Shown here one piece after another: positions 18,771-32,900 of a stretch of DNA of 64,000 bases. The stretch lies in assembly GCA_034190875.2 (NCBI GenBank), contig CM067344.1:24385497-24449496 (forward strand), written 5' to 3'. The DNA comes from Urechis unicinctus. Lineage: Eukaryota; Annelida; Polychaeta; Xenopneusta; Urechidae. How positions within the stretch are numbered: position 1 is the first letter of the stretch; each line of letters opens with the position of its first letter. Both the position numbers and the translations under genes were made by a program. A model generated the notes under the pieces. That model was given only the letters and a program-made list of their open reading frames with translations, made no database searches and was not told the origin of the DNA.

Positions 18771-20115
18771 GAAATAGATTGCAAAGATGTTCTCATTTTC
18801 AAAGATTTTCCTTTTATATATTATGCCGAACGATTCTGGCGAATGAACAAGGTAATGCAATTTCACATAAAAACCTGCCGATAATATCTTTGCATCCATG
18901 ACAGATTAAACTTATGTTCGTAGCTCAGCCGAGTTGAGCAAGATAAAGTGTCTATTCATTGGTTAGACTGAGGATTGTATTTTCGATACGCAGCTGGTAA
19001 CAAAGCCGAGGATGCCATGTATTTTTGGAGATTCATGAGACAGTAGTGGCGGAGTGAGGATCGACTTTGTGAGCCACGGTGCAAGCCAGCAACTTGATTA
19101 TGAGATCACGCTTAAATCTTTTCAAATAGACTATTAGGTATGCTTATGGGAAGTAAGCAATGAATAATGTGGCAGATATATTCTTTGGCAAAAGGAACCT
19201 AGTGCTTTCAATTGCTGCGAAACACAAGAAATAAAATAATGTTAGTGAATTGAGTGAGCTGAACAATCATTGGGTTCATGCGGCTTGTTCAGCGAAATGA
19301 GTGAACAAATCCCTCTTAGTTCCGCATATACCTTGGAATTCGATTTAGTATTTATATCGAACTCAAAAACCGGACTAGGATCTGGAAAAAGAATTTGGTT
19401 TTGCATAAATGCAAATCGCAGATTGGTGATATTCTATTGCACTAGATTATTTGGCACCGTATACATCCAGTATCGTCTTCAATTTAACCAGGTTATTGAG
19501 TCTGTTATATAAACATTACCCATACAGCTTAGATAACTCGTAGGAGTCATTTTGTCTCATTGTAGGAGTCAAGTTTGCCTCATTGCTTTTATTTGATCTC
19601 GGACATTGACAGCCGATATTGATTTATCACCCGTAACGATTCCTCGTGTACAGCCTCATGTGGTTGGATTTCTACCTGGTGTCTCATTTGGCGACACCAA
19701 GCAGCTCAGCTATTTACTGGGAAGTTTGTCTCTAGCTATATATTCAGATATCCCCAATGCTTATAATCTTGTCTTATAACTTCAGTTGGGGTGTTCTGCC
19801 GCGGCATCAGAGAGTTCTTTTCAAGTCAATAAGCTAACATTACATTACTATCGTGTGAATGATTGGAAGTTCTGATGCCATTTCAAGCGATGGCACTTGA
19901 GTGCATGGCGGAAAAATTGAATCCCTAAGTGGCAGGTCCTGTATTCCTTACTATGAACCAACTTCAAACCATATATTTGCAACAATGTCCACTATGACAT
20001 CTATTAGTTGCGCTGTATGCAATCAGCACGAGAATCAGCAATATACCGCGCCATTTATACGACAGCTTTTTCATGAAGCTCACTGTCATATTGTTAGCCC
20101 AATAGCTTTTTAACG
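18771..20115. repeat. Old duplicated block Z, copy A
   Basis: Matches 27760-28570 and then 29395-29960 in the same order. Anchors: GGTAATGCAA...TTTCACATA, TGCATAAATGC, TTTCTACCTGGTGTCTCATTTG against TTTCTGCCTGGTGTCTCATTTG, and CACGAGAATCAGCAA. The second copy carries about 0.8 kb more (28570-29395) in the middle. Confidence 0.7.
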
Positions 20116-20721
20116 TCAATTTAAGATGTTCTTTTGTTAAGCTAAAATAACTAGCTGTTATATGGTAAGTGTATTGGATAGCTTCACGCTCACGGTGCAT
20201 GAGGCTCCCTACGCCAAGCCGCTCGTATTGTCTCACGATCGAGGGACATTTAGATCGATCAATTCGGCGTTCTGAAGCTTGGCGACGGCAAGTCTCCCCA
20301 CTAAAATGATTTAAGGGTTGATGCACCCGGAATAAATTATGATGCCGACTCTGCTTGGAGTGGTTTATTCATATTGGTAAGTTTTATAGCTGATCACTGA
20401 ATGAGCAGACAGTCCATGTGAGGGCACATTTGTCATTATGACGGCATGGAATGACTCAGAGCGTGTGACTCGTGATCATAATGGCATGCTTGGTCACGTA
20501 AGACAACACCATTGCCAGTGAGCCTCTCAAGAACCGTGTGTTTTCAGTTTATCATCAATGAGAATGAATCTGTTTATAATGCCGTGAACTCCGAGCAGTT
20601 CTCCACTGCCCCACCCCCCTTTATCATTGTTTGTTGCTACACTAGTCAGTGCTGTCAGTTATGTCGTGTCCAGCAGTCAGTTGAGTTATGTGGTTTGAGA
20701 ACCGCTTAACCATGGTTTTTC

Positions 20722-20807
20722 AGCTGCACTCTCTATTTATGTGGTCCATCCAAAAGAGTTTGTAAAATTTACTTGTTGATATAAACATTGGTTCTTGACT
20801 TCTACAC
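20722..20807 (+). repeat. Recent direct repeat, copy 1 (86 bp)
   Basis: Nearly identical to 20886-20971 (offset 164 bp). Both contain GTGGTCCATCCAAAAGAGTT and end at GGTTCTTGACTTCTACAC. Only a few substitutions separate them, so this duplication is much younger than blocks X, Y and Z. Confidence 0.9.
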
Positions 20808-20885
20808 ACAGTATTCAAATGCTGAGATTTACGCGTAACTACGGGCAACCGTGTCAACAAAGCATGCATCTCTTTTTGACGCATT

Positions 20886-20971
20886 AGCTGCACTCTTTAT
20901 TTATGTGGTCCATCCAAAAGAGTTAGTAAAATTTACTTGTTGATATGAACATTGGTTCTTGACTTCTACAC
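20886..20971 (+). repeat. Recent direct repeat, copy 2 (86 bp)
   Basis: Partner of 20722-20807, in direct orientation, separated by 78 bp of unrelated sequence. Confidence 0.9.
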
Positions 20972-23499
20972 CAATCCTCTGTTATTTTCGCGTTATCGAT
21001 ATTCCTAATTCATACTGTATTCGAATGCAGCAGCAAATCTTGTTGCTACTGAAACATTCCACAATGGGTTAAAATTATCCAATCTCTACTGGCGCTGCTA
21101 CCGAGTCAACTCATAAATGCTGTACCCTGCAGCAATTCTTATATATCCAATACTTCCACGTCATATTATTGGAATGATTTCATTTTTGCTTTATCGCGAG
21201 CAAAAACATGTGTATCATGCACTGTAATAACTTACAATCAGAATCGATGGCATAACCAATCATCCATTCTGGGACTGAGGACTCAGTTTCTCGTGCTAGT
21301 GTGTCGTTTCTGTTTTCGTGATCACATACCAGTAACTTTGATAGAATGGATCAACTCCACACTCGTTAGTGAGATCAAAATGCATTAAGCAAATAATGGA
21401 AGGAGTAACATGTTTGATCGCTATGAATATGTGTTCATCACAATTATTGCACTGGTAAACAATAAGTAGAAAATTTAGCACCTTCCGAAAATCCAGTATT
21501 GCTTTGAGCTGTAACAGGCGAAGTCCAGCCTTAGTCACATTCGTTGCTTCAGTTATGCGTGTGACGAACCTACCTAAGCGGGCATTAACATAAATGATGA
21601 CTTTTTAATAAATTATTAAGTGTCCATATATGCAACATCTCACCCACGAGCTTAAAGCTACGCTAGGAGGGTTCAACCTGATTGACTTATGCGATGAGAA
21701 ATTCAAACGTTTCCAGCAAGCCGCGCTAACAGCAAATCAACAAAAGCACACCAGACTGTTGTTTAATGGAGCCATCTAACTGATTAAGTCGATCGCGCCT
21801 CCAAATTTCCATATGGTTTCAAGATAGTCGTTTTGATAAACTACCCATTGATACACTGGTGGCGGTTTCACGTATTTTGCAGGAAGTGAACCCTCTTAGC
21901 GAAGCTACAAGCTCTTTGATCGCACCTCGTGCTTGTCAAAAAGCTAGAAGACAACTTGATCCTAGCGGATATCTTGTATGCGTCCTACATAACATGCAAA
22001 GGCGGGTTTGTCCATTATTATATTCCATCCTTCGCATTAACGATTGCTTAATAATTAAGTTCAACGATATTAATTGTAATCTGCACTATGTCAACCCTAA
22101 TAGTTCGTACCAGGTTTGGCTTGATATGTCCTTCACTTTTGACCACTCAATTAACTAGGTTTGATGGCTTTAAATGCTTGACGGAGAATGCCATTTACGT
22201 CACCTAATATTAATGCTTGAATAGTTGCGCTCCGACTCCATAAGCAACGCACGAAGATATCGACGTGTTGTCCATCATTTCAGGTCAGTAATTTCGAGTT
22301 AATGGCTTTTCGGCTTTCATAAACACATTTTAATGAAAAGTTGTCTAATATGTTATACTCAACAACACACGAAGAACACGCCCATGAATATGCATTTAAG
22401 CTTCGTTCTATGCTGCAACTAAGACGACGACGTTGCATGCATTAAACATCAAACCTTATTCTTCATGACGGGTAATTTTTATAATGTGCCACTTTAATCA
22501 TGGACTAGCCTTGTCATATACTTTTGAAGGGGATACAGAAAGGTTGAATGCCGTGAGGAATACTTCAGTCTATGTTCATTTGCAAATAAGTTAACGAGCT
22601 GCCTACTGATGTGTAATATGGTCTTACCTGTCCATTATTCAGTGTATTTACCAACGTCTCTCGGATCTCCATTTCTGCTTTCAAGCACAAACAACAGAGC
22701 CATCACTCTTGTTCCGCGTACTATGGGTGACAGGTTTCTTCATTTACTGATTGAGGTCGTCACAACACGCACATATAGACGCGTGACTGTATAACACTCC
22801 ATTGGTTATTTCAACGCGTTGTTAATTATCAATGACATAAGCATCTGCGCTCACAGCATAATTAGGAATATAGAGATACGGCAATGCATAAGTATCTCCT
22901 GAAGCGTTATTGTTCACCAACATGAACGGAGTGACGCAATTTAGTGGCGCGTTAAATCTAACCTTGGTGACAAACTGAATATCAACCTGTATTATTTACG
23001 AATCGTATGTACATATATGATATATACCTATTAGTGATACATTCTGTAAATAGCCATAAAGTGCAGTGGTAACTTTGACTTATTTCGCTTCATAGTGTGT
23101 ACATATCATTCTTCTACACGCGGTATGCAAAACATACGGGACACTGATGATGGATAACCACAAGACTTACATTATGGTACATTCACACACAAAGCGGAAA
23201 TACTGACTCGATAATGGACACAGGACGTACGCATTCAAGCCAGCGAGGTGGCGACTTGAAGTCGGACACTTTAACCCCCACCAGCCGCACCGTTTAGATT
23301 GACCGGGGTCATATAATGTGACAACTTGAGCAACAGCGTATCATTATGCAGTAATTGTATGAAAATTGTTTCTTAAGTCGACGGTCATCAAATAGCAAAA
23401 AAACACATTGTTCGTTCCAGTTGTTTTTGTTTTCGTTTAGATCGACTTCTCTATCAACACGTATCGTGATCACCATTTTCGTCGTTGGAAAAAGAACCA
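20972..23499. other. No gene recognised
   Basis: An open frame of 99 codons at 21859-22158 (plus) and one of 80 codons at 21296-21538 (minus) have no recognisable domain or splice context. No satellite or RNA gene seen. Confidence 0.3.
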
Positions 23500-24790
23500 T
23501 GCGGTTTGTTTGTCATGCCGCCATGCGTGAAAGTTGCAAGGTTCTATGGGATCAGCTTAGCGATATTTGATAAAGGTTAATAATAGATGTATAACATCAA
23601 TGAATGAAAATTTTATGAAATGAATATTTATAATTGTACAGTTGATTTGCTAAATAATTGATAAAGATGCAATAAATCAATGCTAGACAGTAACAATTCA
23701 CGCTAAACATAGTAAGGTTACAGCCAAATAACCCGTACATGCTCAGGAACAATTATGTGTTGGCGCGAGGTTCTATCCCAGTGTCAATACCTTCACCGCA
23801 AATGATATTCAAACTACAGGAAATATTTTTGCATATGTGCTTAAATCTTCGTCTGTGTAACAATAAAAGCAAATTTAAAGAAGCTCTGTGTCTATTATCC
23901 GCTCATTCCGAAGAAGAAGAATGGCATTGATGACGGTTTATATTATCGTTAAGGTGGATAGTTCCGCTCAAATGAATAGGGAGCTAAATTGGCTGTTGTT
24001 CTGGACCGGGCCCGGAGGGACACACACAACGCAGTGGAGGACCAGCTGGTTCTAACATTGGATGCTTCCATGAATGTCGGCTCATGCTCGAGCTTATTGG
24101 TATTTCTATGTTCTTTACTTTACAATGTCTCCCTAAGCCAGCGACATCACTCCGTGGGTGGCGTCGGCGGTATTGAGGTTGCGTTTTCGATCAGCAGGAA
24201 TCATGAATAAGCCGCATGAGCGGGTGGTTCGTCACAGTTATCGTTGGGCACAAACAAACTATAGGTGGCTGCTGTAAAACGCTTTGTTTATGTGTCGTGG
24301 TTGAAGCCTTTTCCCACAGCGGATGGTATTTATTTCGGACCGATGTCAAAACGAGTCTACAGTATTCTACGCGGCTTTCATCAATGTGCTGAAGTGAGGC
24401 TGAGAACTCACACGACGACAATTATGGCCACCATGAATCTCTTGATATGAAAGAGCATTGACAGATCATCTTGTATTTTTGTTTGCCAGATGTGTTTTGT
24501 TATGCCCCCAAGCGATATTATAAAATTGGACGAACAGCCATGTTGCATAAGCTGCAGGAGAGTAACTGTCTTACATACTAATAGTCTACAGGCTATAAAA
24601 CTGGCTTCCAATCTCGTTCAAAACTCGTACACCATACAAAATGCATGAGTAATGGAGATGATAATGCGCCTTGCCACCTGAGGGAAATTGAGGTAATGTT
24701 GTGATCAGACAACCCCTGGGTGCCACGTGAGCGATGACATTTACGAGGAGCTGACTCACCATTTCAATCGTTCCCATCCCTCATTGTCGT
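23500..24790. repeat. Old duplicated block Y, copy B
   Basis: Partner of 14231-15555 at roughly 70-75% identity with many small indels. Here it precedes block X (25880), whereas in copy A it follows X. Confidence 0.7.
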
Positions 24791-25879
24791 ATATCATTGC
24801 ATGCAGGAAAAGGTTTACCCCGTATTTCATTTCATGCACAACAGCGTGTTCACCAGTAATCAGCGTGGATACTCCCTTTATTAAGTATTACCATAATCAC
24901 ATGTAGCCTAGGCATGATAATGTTTATGGGGACGTAATCTGTATGCTTACCGTTCAGCGGTAGAAATGGGTGCGGTCCAAATAGCACATGATTGTGGAGA
25001 ATGCATACCCATATATCTGCCTTGCTATGCAACCAATAAACAACCCGGATACTCTCTGTTGCTAGGAGGTTTGCTGACTGCTGACTGTATCTATCCTAAC
25101 TGGGCGGACGGTTGATATTTCAAAATGTGCTGTTTTCAATGCTAACAATTCCACAAGATTCCTGGCTGGTTCCTTTAAAGCAAATATGCCCTGATCATTG
25201 TTTTTAGGTTACTGCCATGTGACTTATTTTTGTTAATGTACTAAGGGGGCCTTTGGGAAGCTACACATTGTACATTGGGTAGCATAGTTTTTTTCTATAT
25301 GATGAGCAAGTATAGCCGCCTCAGACGATTAATGTCATTAAGACGTCCCAAGAGTAAAATTTTCACAGTCGACAGTACTTAAGCACTTAGGAAAAAAGCC
25401 CTGTGTCTATTTATTCAGAAACAATATTCAAACATTCACATTCATTATTTTGAATATTGTATATTGCTTTAGTGCTGTTGCAGACTTCTAATATACTAAG
25501 AACATCACCCTAATCCAATGAGCCATGCACCAAGCTGCGCTAGTATAATTATTTCTACTGGTATCATATTACCACTTCGTTCTAAAGGCTTATTACAGCA
25601 GCATAGTCTGCCGTTCCTTTCGTTAACTTTTTACGATGGTACCTTTAAAGGATAATTGAACGGCGATGTATCCAGTCAAGCTATCGTAGGTAGTTCAAGG
25701 CAAAGTAACCAACAGGGACTGGTCGCGGTAATACCTGACCGATATCCTTTTTGATTAGATACATCAGATAACTTTCGCTCCCTTTTGAACTCTCGTGGTA
25801 CTACACTAACATACATTATGCTAATTTTTTGTCACGTTCACATTTTAGTAGAAGGCGCTGATGTTTATTTGTTTAATGG

Positions 25880-27060
25880 TTTAATTGTGACCAAATATAT
25901 ACATGTAGTTACCCTGCTTCGGGCATTGTTATGCAAATACAATGTACAATAACAGGACATTTTTTTTGTGTGAGATTAGTCGCTCTGATCTGCATGCCAC
26001 ACGAAAAGCTTCAATAACGTTACTTCTTGTTTAATTGTATACCATCTGCTTAATGACTTAGAGGGTGGTATGCTCATATTTTGTAAAGGCTTTAAAAAAC
26101 TGTGTACTACATGCAAGATTCAACTGCAATTCTAACGAAGCAGGTGATATATGAATTCCGTTTCCTGCACATGTGGGCATAAAGCTGCCATCGAGTCAAT
26201 GAATATCTAGTGTATCATATTATGACCGTTCAACAATACACATGATAACTGGCTCAATTTCTTGCTGCTGACAATTATACATTTTCACACCATGTTAATG
26301 TCTTCTAGTTGCGCGAACAATTTATCGAATGAGGCATCAGCGTCAATAACAGAGCGGAACTGGTTGTTAATGTAATATCGCAGCAATCAAAGCAACGATT
26401 TCCAGATTTGGCGGGAGATGAATCTATTAGCCCGGGATGGGCACTCTCATCGCAGGGTGAATAAAGCTATGTTAAAGTTTGGTTGATCGAATGCTAGCAC
26501 TAACCTTGTTTTTGGTGTCGATGAAACTACCATAATTATGCGACATTGACTTATGCTTCAACAGAATGTCTTAAACACGCCAATCGGCGAAGTTAATGAT
26601 GTGACACTGATACAATTTTACCTGATGGTACGTAATAGGCATGACAGTTGTTTAACTGCGCCGAGACTAACGCCAAATAAGTAATAGTTTTTATTCAATA
26701 TGTCCGTTGGAATTATTATATATGTTGTTATCATTCCACGGAATACTTTGTTTGAATGTTGTAACAAATACACTGTTGGATGTTTTCATTATTCCTAGTG
26801 TGTACCCGTCGTCAGTATTCGATTATTTTTGCCCAGTAATAATCTAAATCTGACCTCAAGTGAGTGCTTGCTATGGCAGCCGATTTCAAAGTAATATTAA
26901 GCCAGTGTGGGACGTCTCATTATTGTGTAACAACAGAGACTTAGAGATCATGGTTAGCAATTACTCAACTGGCATACACACAATCAAATGGTCGTCGAAT
27001 ATTTGGCCGCACACCTGCATCATTTATCCTTATAATTTGCAATACTAACCCCATATGCAA
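25880..27060. repeat. Old duplicated block X, copy B
   Basis: Partner of 10395-11700. The open frame at 26860-27048 aligns in the same frame as part of 11302-11685 without indels for about 44 codons, but substitutions fall more at codon positions 1 and 2 than at 3, so protein-level constraint is not supported. Confidence 0.7.
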
Positions 27061-27759
27061 GTTCTTAAGTTCATTTATTCCAAGCTGCTTTTAATGGTAT
27101 GAAAAAGACTCATCTACACATTTTGGGTTCCATGCCTCAGGATAAGTTGGAATGATTGACAAAGATGTCATAATTTTCAACCCCAACAATATTAAGGAAT
27201 ATGATTACTTCAGCTATTACTGGAGGAAATGTTCGGAACATTTGGTTGGTTGCATTATTAGTGAGTATTTTGTCCGGTTAACTATGAGCTTGATGTCTTT
27301 TTAGGTCAACTTCTATAAAACATTCACACTTGCATTGCGTCTAATTATAGAGAAGCCTTCTGTTGCCAGCATTTAATATGATTCACTCTATTGGAAATGT
27401 TCCATGTAGTCATCATCATTTCCATATAGATTGGCTCATGTATGACTTACAATTGATGTAATTACCATACAATAAATGTATCGTATGGTAAAAAACGAAC
27501 AATGCTTAAGTGTAAACAATCTTAAATAACATTAGATTAAAAACTACATGCAAATATCGGAACAATTTTGTAATTTTTGGATACTAAAGCCAGGAGAGAC
27601 GAAATTTATTTCGATATGTTTTAGGTTATAATCACGAAAATGGAGAATATTGTAGGAGAAGCACAACCTATTATCTATCTATCGCGTCAGTCATGAATAC
27701 ATGTTAATCTGTGCATTCCGGTACATCGATTAATAATTTAGAGCATTTTTGATTCTCTG

Positions 27760-29960
27760 CGAGATGCGTTGCCTTCATATTTTGACGGAATAGCGAGGTA
27801 ATGCAACAATTTCACATATAAATTTTTAGGCAGTATATTTGTATCCACGTCAAATTAATGTGACGTTCGCAAGATAACGTGTTCATTTTGTATGCTAGAG
27901 TGCGGGATATATTTGTGATACGCATCTCAAAGCCGTGCATGCCATGCAATTGTGTAAAGCCATAATGCTATAGTTGCGCAATTAGGATCGATTTTATGGT
28001 ACGTGGGAAATAATGCTGCAGGGTAAAACTAAAATTTAGCATAGGATCACGTTTGAATTTATTCAATTAGACAAGGTATTGGGGAAGCATGCTTTCCTGC
28101 GCGTCAAGGTCAGACATGTTTTGTATGTGCTGTGTCTATTTTAGGCAGGCAAAGCAATCAATTGGCATAATAATCTTTTTCATTCTTGGTCATATCATTA
28201 GCATCAATGACGATGGCGATGGTAATACTTATACCGTTCACTTATTAACAACGCTATGCTATTTATTGAACTATTAATTATATGTTACCACTCAATTACT
28301 TGGTGTGCCAAGCCTGGATTTAATGAATATAGTGATGTAAAGCAGAATGTGATAACAACTGGCTGATGAATTTGGTCATATAGTCATTTGCTGGCCTTGA
28401 ATGAGCTTGCATTCTGCTTGTAAAGATACGCCATGGTACGACCAAAAAGCTTTTACAAGCATTGGCATGCTTATGAATAACAAGCAGTGAATAAGTATAT
28501 TCTACTACGAAAGCAACCTTGCACTTTATATTGTTGTAACACTAATAATGTCAGTGAACTGTGTGAGCTGTACGACCTCATTTGGGATATGCGGCTTGTT
28601 TGAGATATAGCAGAAAATATTGAACTCCGGTAGCGTGATATATGCTGCAAAATGGAATTGGGTAAAGCTGGAAATACGAGAAATAGGTGGAATGCATGCT
28701 AATCAAAGCAATGAGGGTACGTAGGTCATTTATGTAAAATGTGTCCTCCAAACGCAGCAGCGTTTTGTGTGGACTATAGTCGTGAACTTTGGACTCGCCA
28801 ATCTTATTGGTGAGATTCAGAAATAGACAGAGGCCGTCAAAACCGCTTAGATGTAATAACTTCTCAGTAATTATTTATATACAGTCTGTTAATCGTAGTA
28901 AGCAATTCGGCCAGACGTAAGAGCTGGATTCTTTCCAAAGGGACAGAACAGTTAACAGTAAAACATACTTGCTAATAGGGCCCTCTTAAGACTTTTGCCG
29001 GTATAACAAAGAAACAAGAACACATTAACGTTGCATGACGAATTTGCTATCGTATAATGCATCTTGTGAGTTGGTGAAAAACCTGGTGACCTTGATGTGT
29101 TATGCTGGTCTCACAGGTCATGGCGTGTCACAATTAAACAGGCTGCTCTCTCGAGACTTAGGAATTGCAGTCCGCTACAATGATCTAGATCACGTTATTT
29201 ATGTGCGCACCCCCGAATGTACAACCTCACCTTTCCATTGACGGGATTCATTATAAGCCGGCAGAGTGATTACATTCTAAGGCCACGAATGATATAGGCA
29301 ATAAAACTTGATCCTGGATATCGATCACATAAGGTTGCTTAAAAACAAGGTACGGGGGTCTCGAGTGAAGTCAACATGCTTATAGACAATGGTTTTTATA
29401 CCAAGCTCAAAAAAACGGACTACGATCAGGTAAAGAGTGTGTGCATAAATGCCAATCGGAGATTGATGATATTCTTCTGCATCAGATCATTTCCTATTAT
29501 ATTAATCCTACATTTCCCTCAATATAACCAGGTCTAGTATGTAAACATTCCCTTTTAATCATTCGATAACACATAGGTGTTTACCAAATTTGCCTCGGTC
29601 TGACCTCACACATGGACAGCCGGCACTGACTTATTACGCGTAATGATTCCTTGCATATAGCATACTGCGTGCAGGGATTTCTGCCTGGTGTCTCATTTGC
29701 CGGGATCAAGCAGCTCGTCAATCTTATATGAATTTCGTTTTTCTAGTCAATAGTCTAATATTAAAGGGAACACTTAAGTGCATGGCAGAATAATAGCCAC
29801 GTGTCACGTCCCTGTATTACTTACTATGAAACGACTAACATGTAACCATATATTTGCAGCAAGGACATCGATTAACACGAGAATCAGCAAAGTACCTCGC
29901 CTTTGATGTCGCACTTTTTGCTTGGCACTCAAAGCCTCATTATAATCGAAAATAGCTTCT
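27760..29960. repeat. Old duplicated block Z, copy B, with internal extra segment
   Basis: Partner of 18771-20115. The extra segment at about 28570-29395 includes sequence (28975-29240) that recurs at 31520-31740 with shared GTTGCATGA and TGTCACAGGT-type anchors, so it is itself part of another repeat. A 68-codon open frame at 29035-29241 lies there and is not conserved as an open frame in its relative. Confidence 0.6.
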
Positions 29961-32900
29961 TTAACAGAAAAAATAGAAAACCATTTGATACTCGGCATGA
30001 CAACCATTGTTTGGGCAAGATGGCCAAATCACAGAAAACGTCTTGAATATTTACTTGAGGCAGGTGTTGCGAAGGTTCCATTTGTAACCATAAATCAAGT
30101 CGAACACATACTGTGTAGGTAAGCGACAAACGATTTGCGCCCACTTACGTCATTGGATCGCTCAAAGGGTTGTATTTACCTTTGATGGGCTTCTCAATGA
30201 CCCATTATCATGCACTCTATTGCAGGCGTCGGTTTGACACGACATGCGATTATATCCTGAGGAAGATTAATGGTCTACTAGAAATCATTGCAGTACCCGC
30301 CTCTATATTAGCTGCATAAAGGGTAGTGTGTCAATAATGGAAGCATTCTCTGACTACAACCAAGCTTCCATGCACCAAAGTCATATACTTCCAAGCACTT
30401 ATTTAATATGTTTTACTAATAATCTTCTCAGCCCCATAATCAGACTTCGGGAGCAATTACTAACTAGGACATTAGCCTTATTGTCGAGCCGGCTACGTTT
30501 GCTCAGAAACTAAGCCACAATTAGCCCATTCGTGATACATAAGTCTTGAACTTTGTAATGCACCATTTTTACCAGCCATCGGTTCAAAACCATTGACAAA
30601 GAAGGTTGCCTGTAAATATGTCACACAGCGCGGTCAACTACTTCAACATTATCAAAAAGCACGCCTGGCTGTTTCAAAATGACCTTCGAGCAGACACTGA
30701 AACTAACAAGGTCGCCCTGCCGAGTTTTCAAGTTAATTATTTCGACGATATAACATTTTATGTTGAAAAAGGTAATGTTATTATAGTTGCTAGTAGCATC
30801 CCAGCCAAACATTTGTTCGTGTTAATGAACCAAGTTTCTGCGAGATATTGTTTGCTTCATGTTGTTTAACGAATGTAGCTGCTTAACTGGTTATAGTACC
30901 CAGCTATCACTTGTATTGCCTGCGGCTCGAATGAGATTGCAATTCAAGCGACGCAATTACGATGACTTCATCTGTGCGTTCAACAATCGTGAATGAGAAC
31001 ACTGGTTACTTATAGCTGAATCGAGGGATTATGATCACACCTGTTGTTGTTTTGTCCGGTAGTGCGGATCTAGTATTGAATGAGGCACAAATACTTAGGT
31101 AGCGTTAGTATCTTACCTGTGCAATGCTTGAAGCAGGCCGGAGCTGATTTATCTCCTGTCGGACTGTTCATGGCAGCTAACTGATTTGCTGTCAGCAAGC
31201 AACGCACCTTGCTCACTGTGAGAAGCAGGGGCTTACCCTCTAATTCTGGACATTGCTGTTTCGATAGTTAAAAAAGAACGCAAGTGGCAGAAATGGGGTT
31301 AACACAAGCAAAGCAAGATGATTGTCTCTTTGCACATAATAAATACAGCTGGGTTGACAGATGTGTCTTCATTCTTTCCAACCAGATTGTTCTGCTTCGC
31401 CGATATATTGCGAGGGTCGCAGCAGCCAGGAAACGTCCAAACCACCAACGGCTCCTGAATTATGGATTACTGAAATACGAAAGTAAGCATTATTCGGATG
31501 GTTTCTCACCGCCTGTGTCGGCGTAGCAACCAAACAGGGACATGTTAATGTTGCATGAGACACTTTGGTTCAATAATGCATCGTGGAATAGATCTCAATG
31601 ACATTGATGATCTATTCAAATGTTGGTGTCACAGGTCCGTGCATTTCACCGTCAAACAGACGGCATTCTAGAGACTGAGGAAGTATAGTCTGATTACCAT
31701 TACATGCACCGGGTAATGCATTCATTATGGTAATGTACAAATGACCGTCAGAGTAATACAAATTCATGAACGATTTATGACATTTGGGTTAAAGGCTTCT
31801 GCGTAGCGCGGAATATATATTTTGGGCTGTCTCTCTAATCACCTGCCATCATTCTAGTGACATTTGCTTTATACAGCGAGCTCAGATTATCACGTAGAGT
31901 TATATGGTCCCAACTAGGTTCACCACCAAATGATGAAGGAGGATTGCACTAAGTGGGCGCAGCCGATGTATTACAATAATCGTACCCATATATGTGACAT
32001 GACCTAGTTGTAGATGGTGAAATTTAACTCGTGCAACTGATTTAATCTCTGGTGATAACAATTGCTGCCTCAGGTAATCACTGATGTTTTCAAGCACCCA
32101 CGTGGGTTATAAGGCGCTCTTCATTAACATGTATGCATTCCCCAATAGAGCTTTCATGCATCATAGACTACACAAAATGTTGACGAGGTTTCCGATGGGC
32201 CTCATTAAGTCGTGTGTTTCCTGATTAATGTAGCCTGACAGCATCTAGTGAAGACACAAGAACAGTCACCTTCTAACCCAATCTTTAAAAACCTTGTCTT
32301 CTTCTTTGTTTAATGCTGCTTCTCCAAGAATCGATGCTCTGTCGGTGTATCTGGCAATGGCGCCTCAATTGGCACAACGTCTCCCCAGAGATATCATGGG
32401 CAAACAAACCACAGCATGTGGCCCAAGGAGATGGTAACCGAATTAAACCATGGATTATGCTCTATCGGATTGTGAACAAAGTAGGTTACTTTTCAAGACT
32501 TTTATAATCGAGGAAATTGTTCTCACCGTGGTCCGTCTGATGCGGTTTTTTCGATCTAGTTATGTTTGGAACAAACGTGTTAAAATCAGCTTGTGGGAAA
32601 TAACATTGCTTTACGTTCATAATATAAACGCAAACAGCGCTCATTCCAAAAGAAGTAGTTAAGACTGAACTACTAATTGTAAGTTTAATTGTAAACTAGA
32701 TCATCGGCATTTCCATACATTTCAATTTGCTGACTAGCTTACCTGTAAACTGGTTAGACTTATGACCCTGATGGCCAACCATAAGTGAAAAAAAGCTGTT
32801 TCGTGGAACATAGCTTTCGGGCTTTTGTGGGGATATAGTGTCAGTAAATTTACTTTTTTCAAGTATACTCGATTACTATTGTCGGCAAAACAAATCAGTC

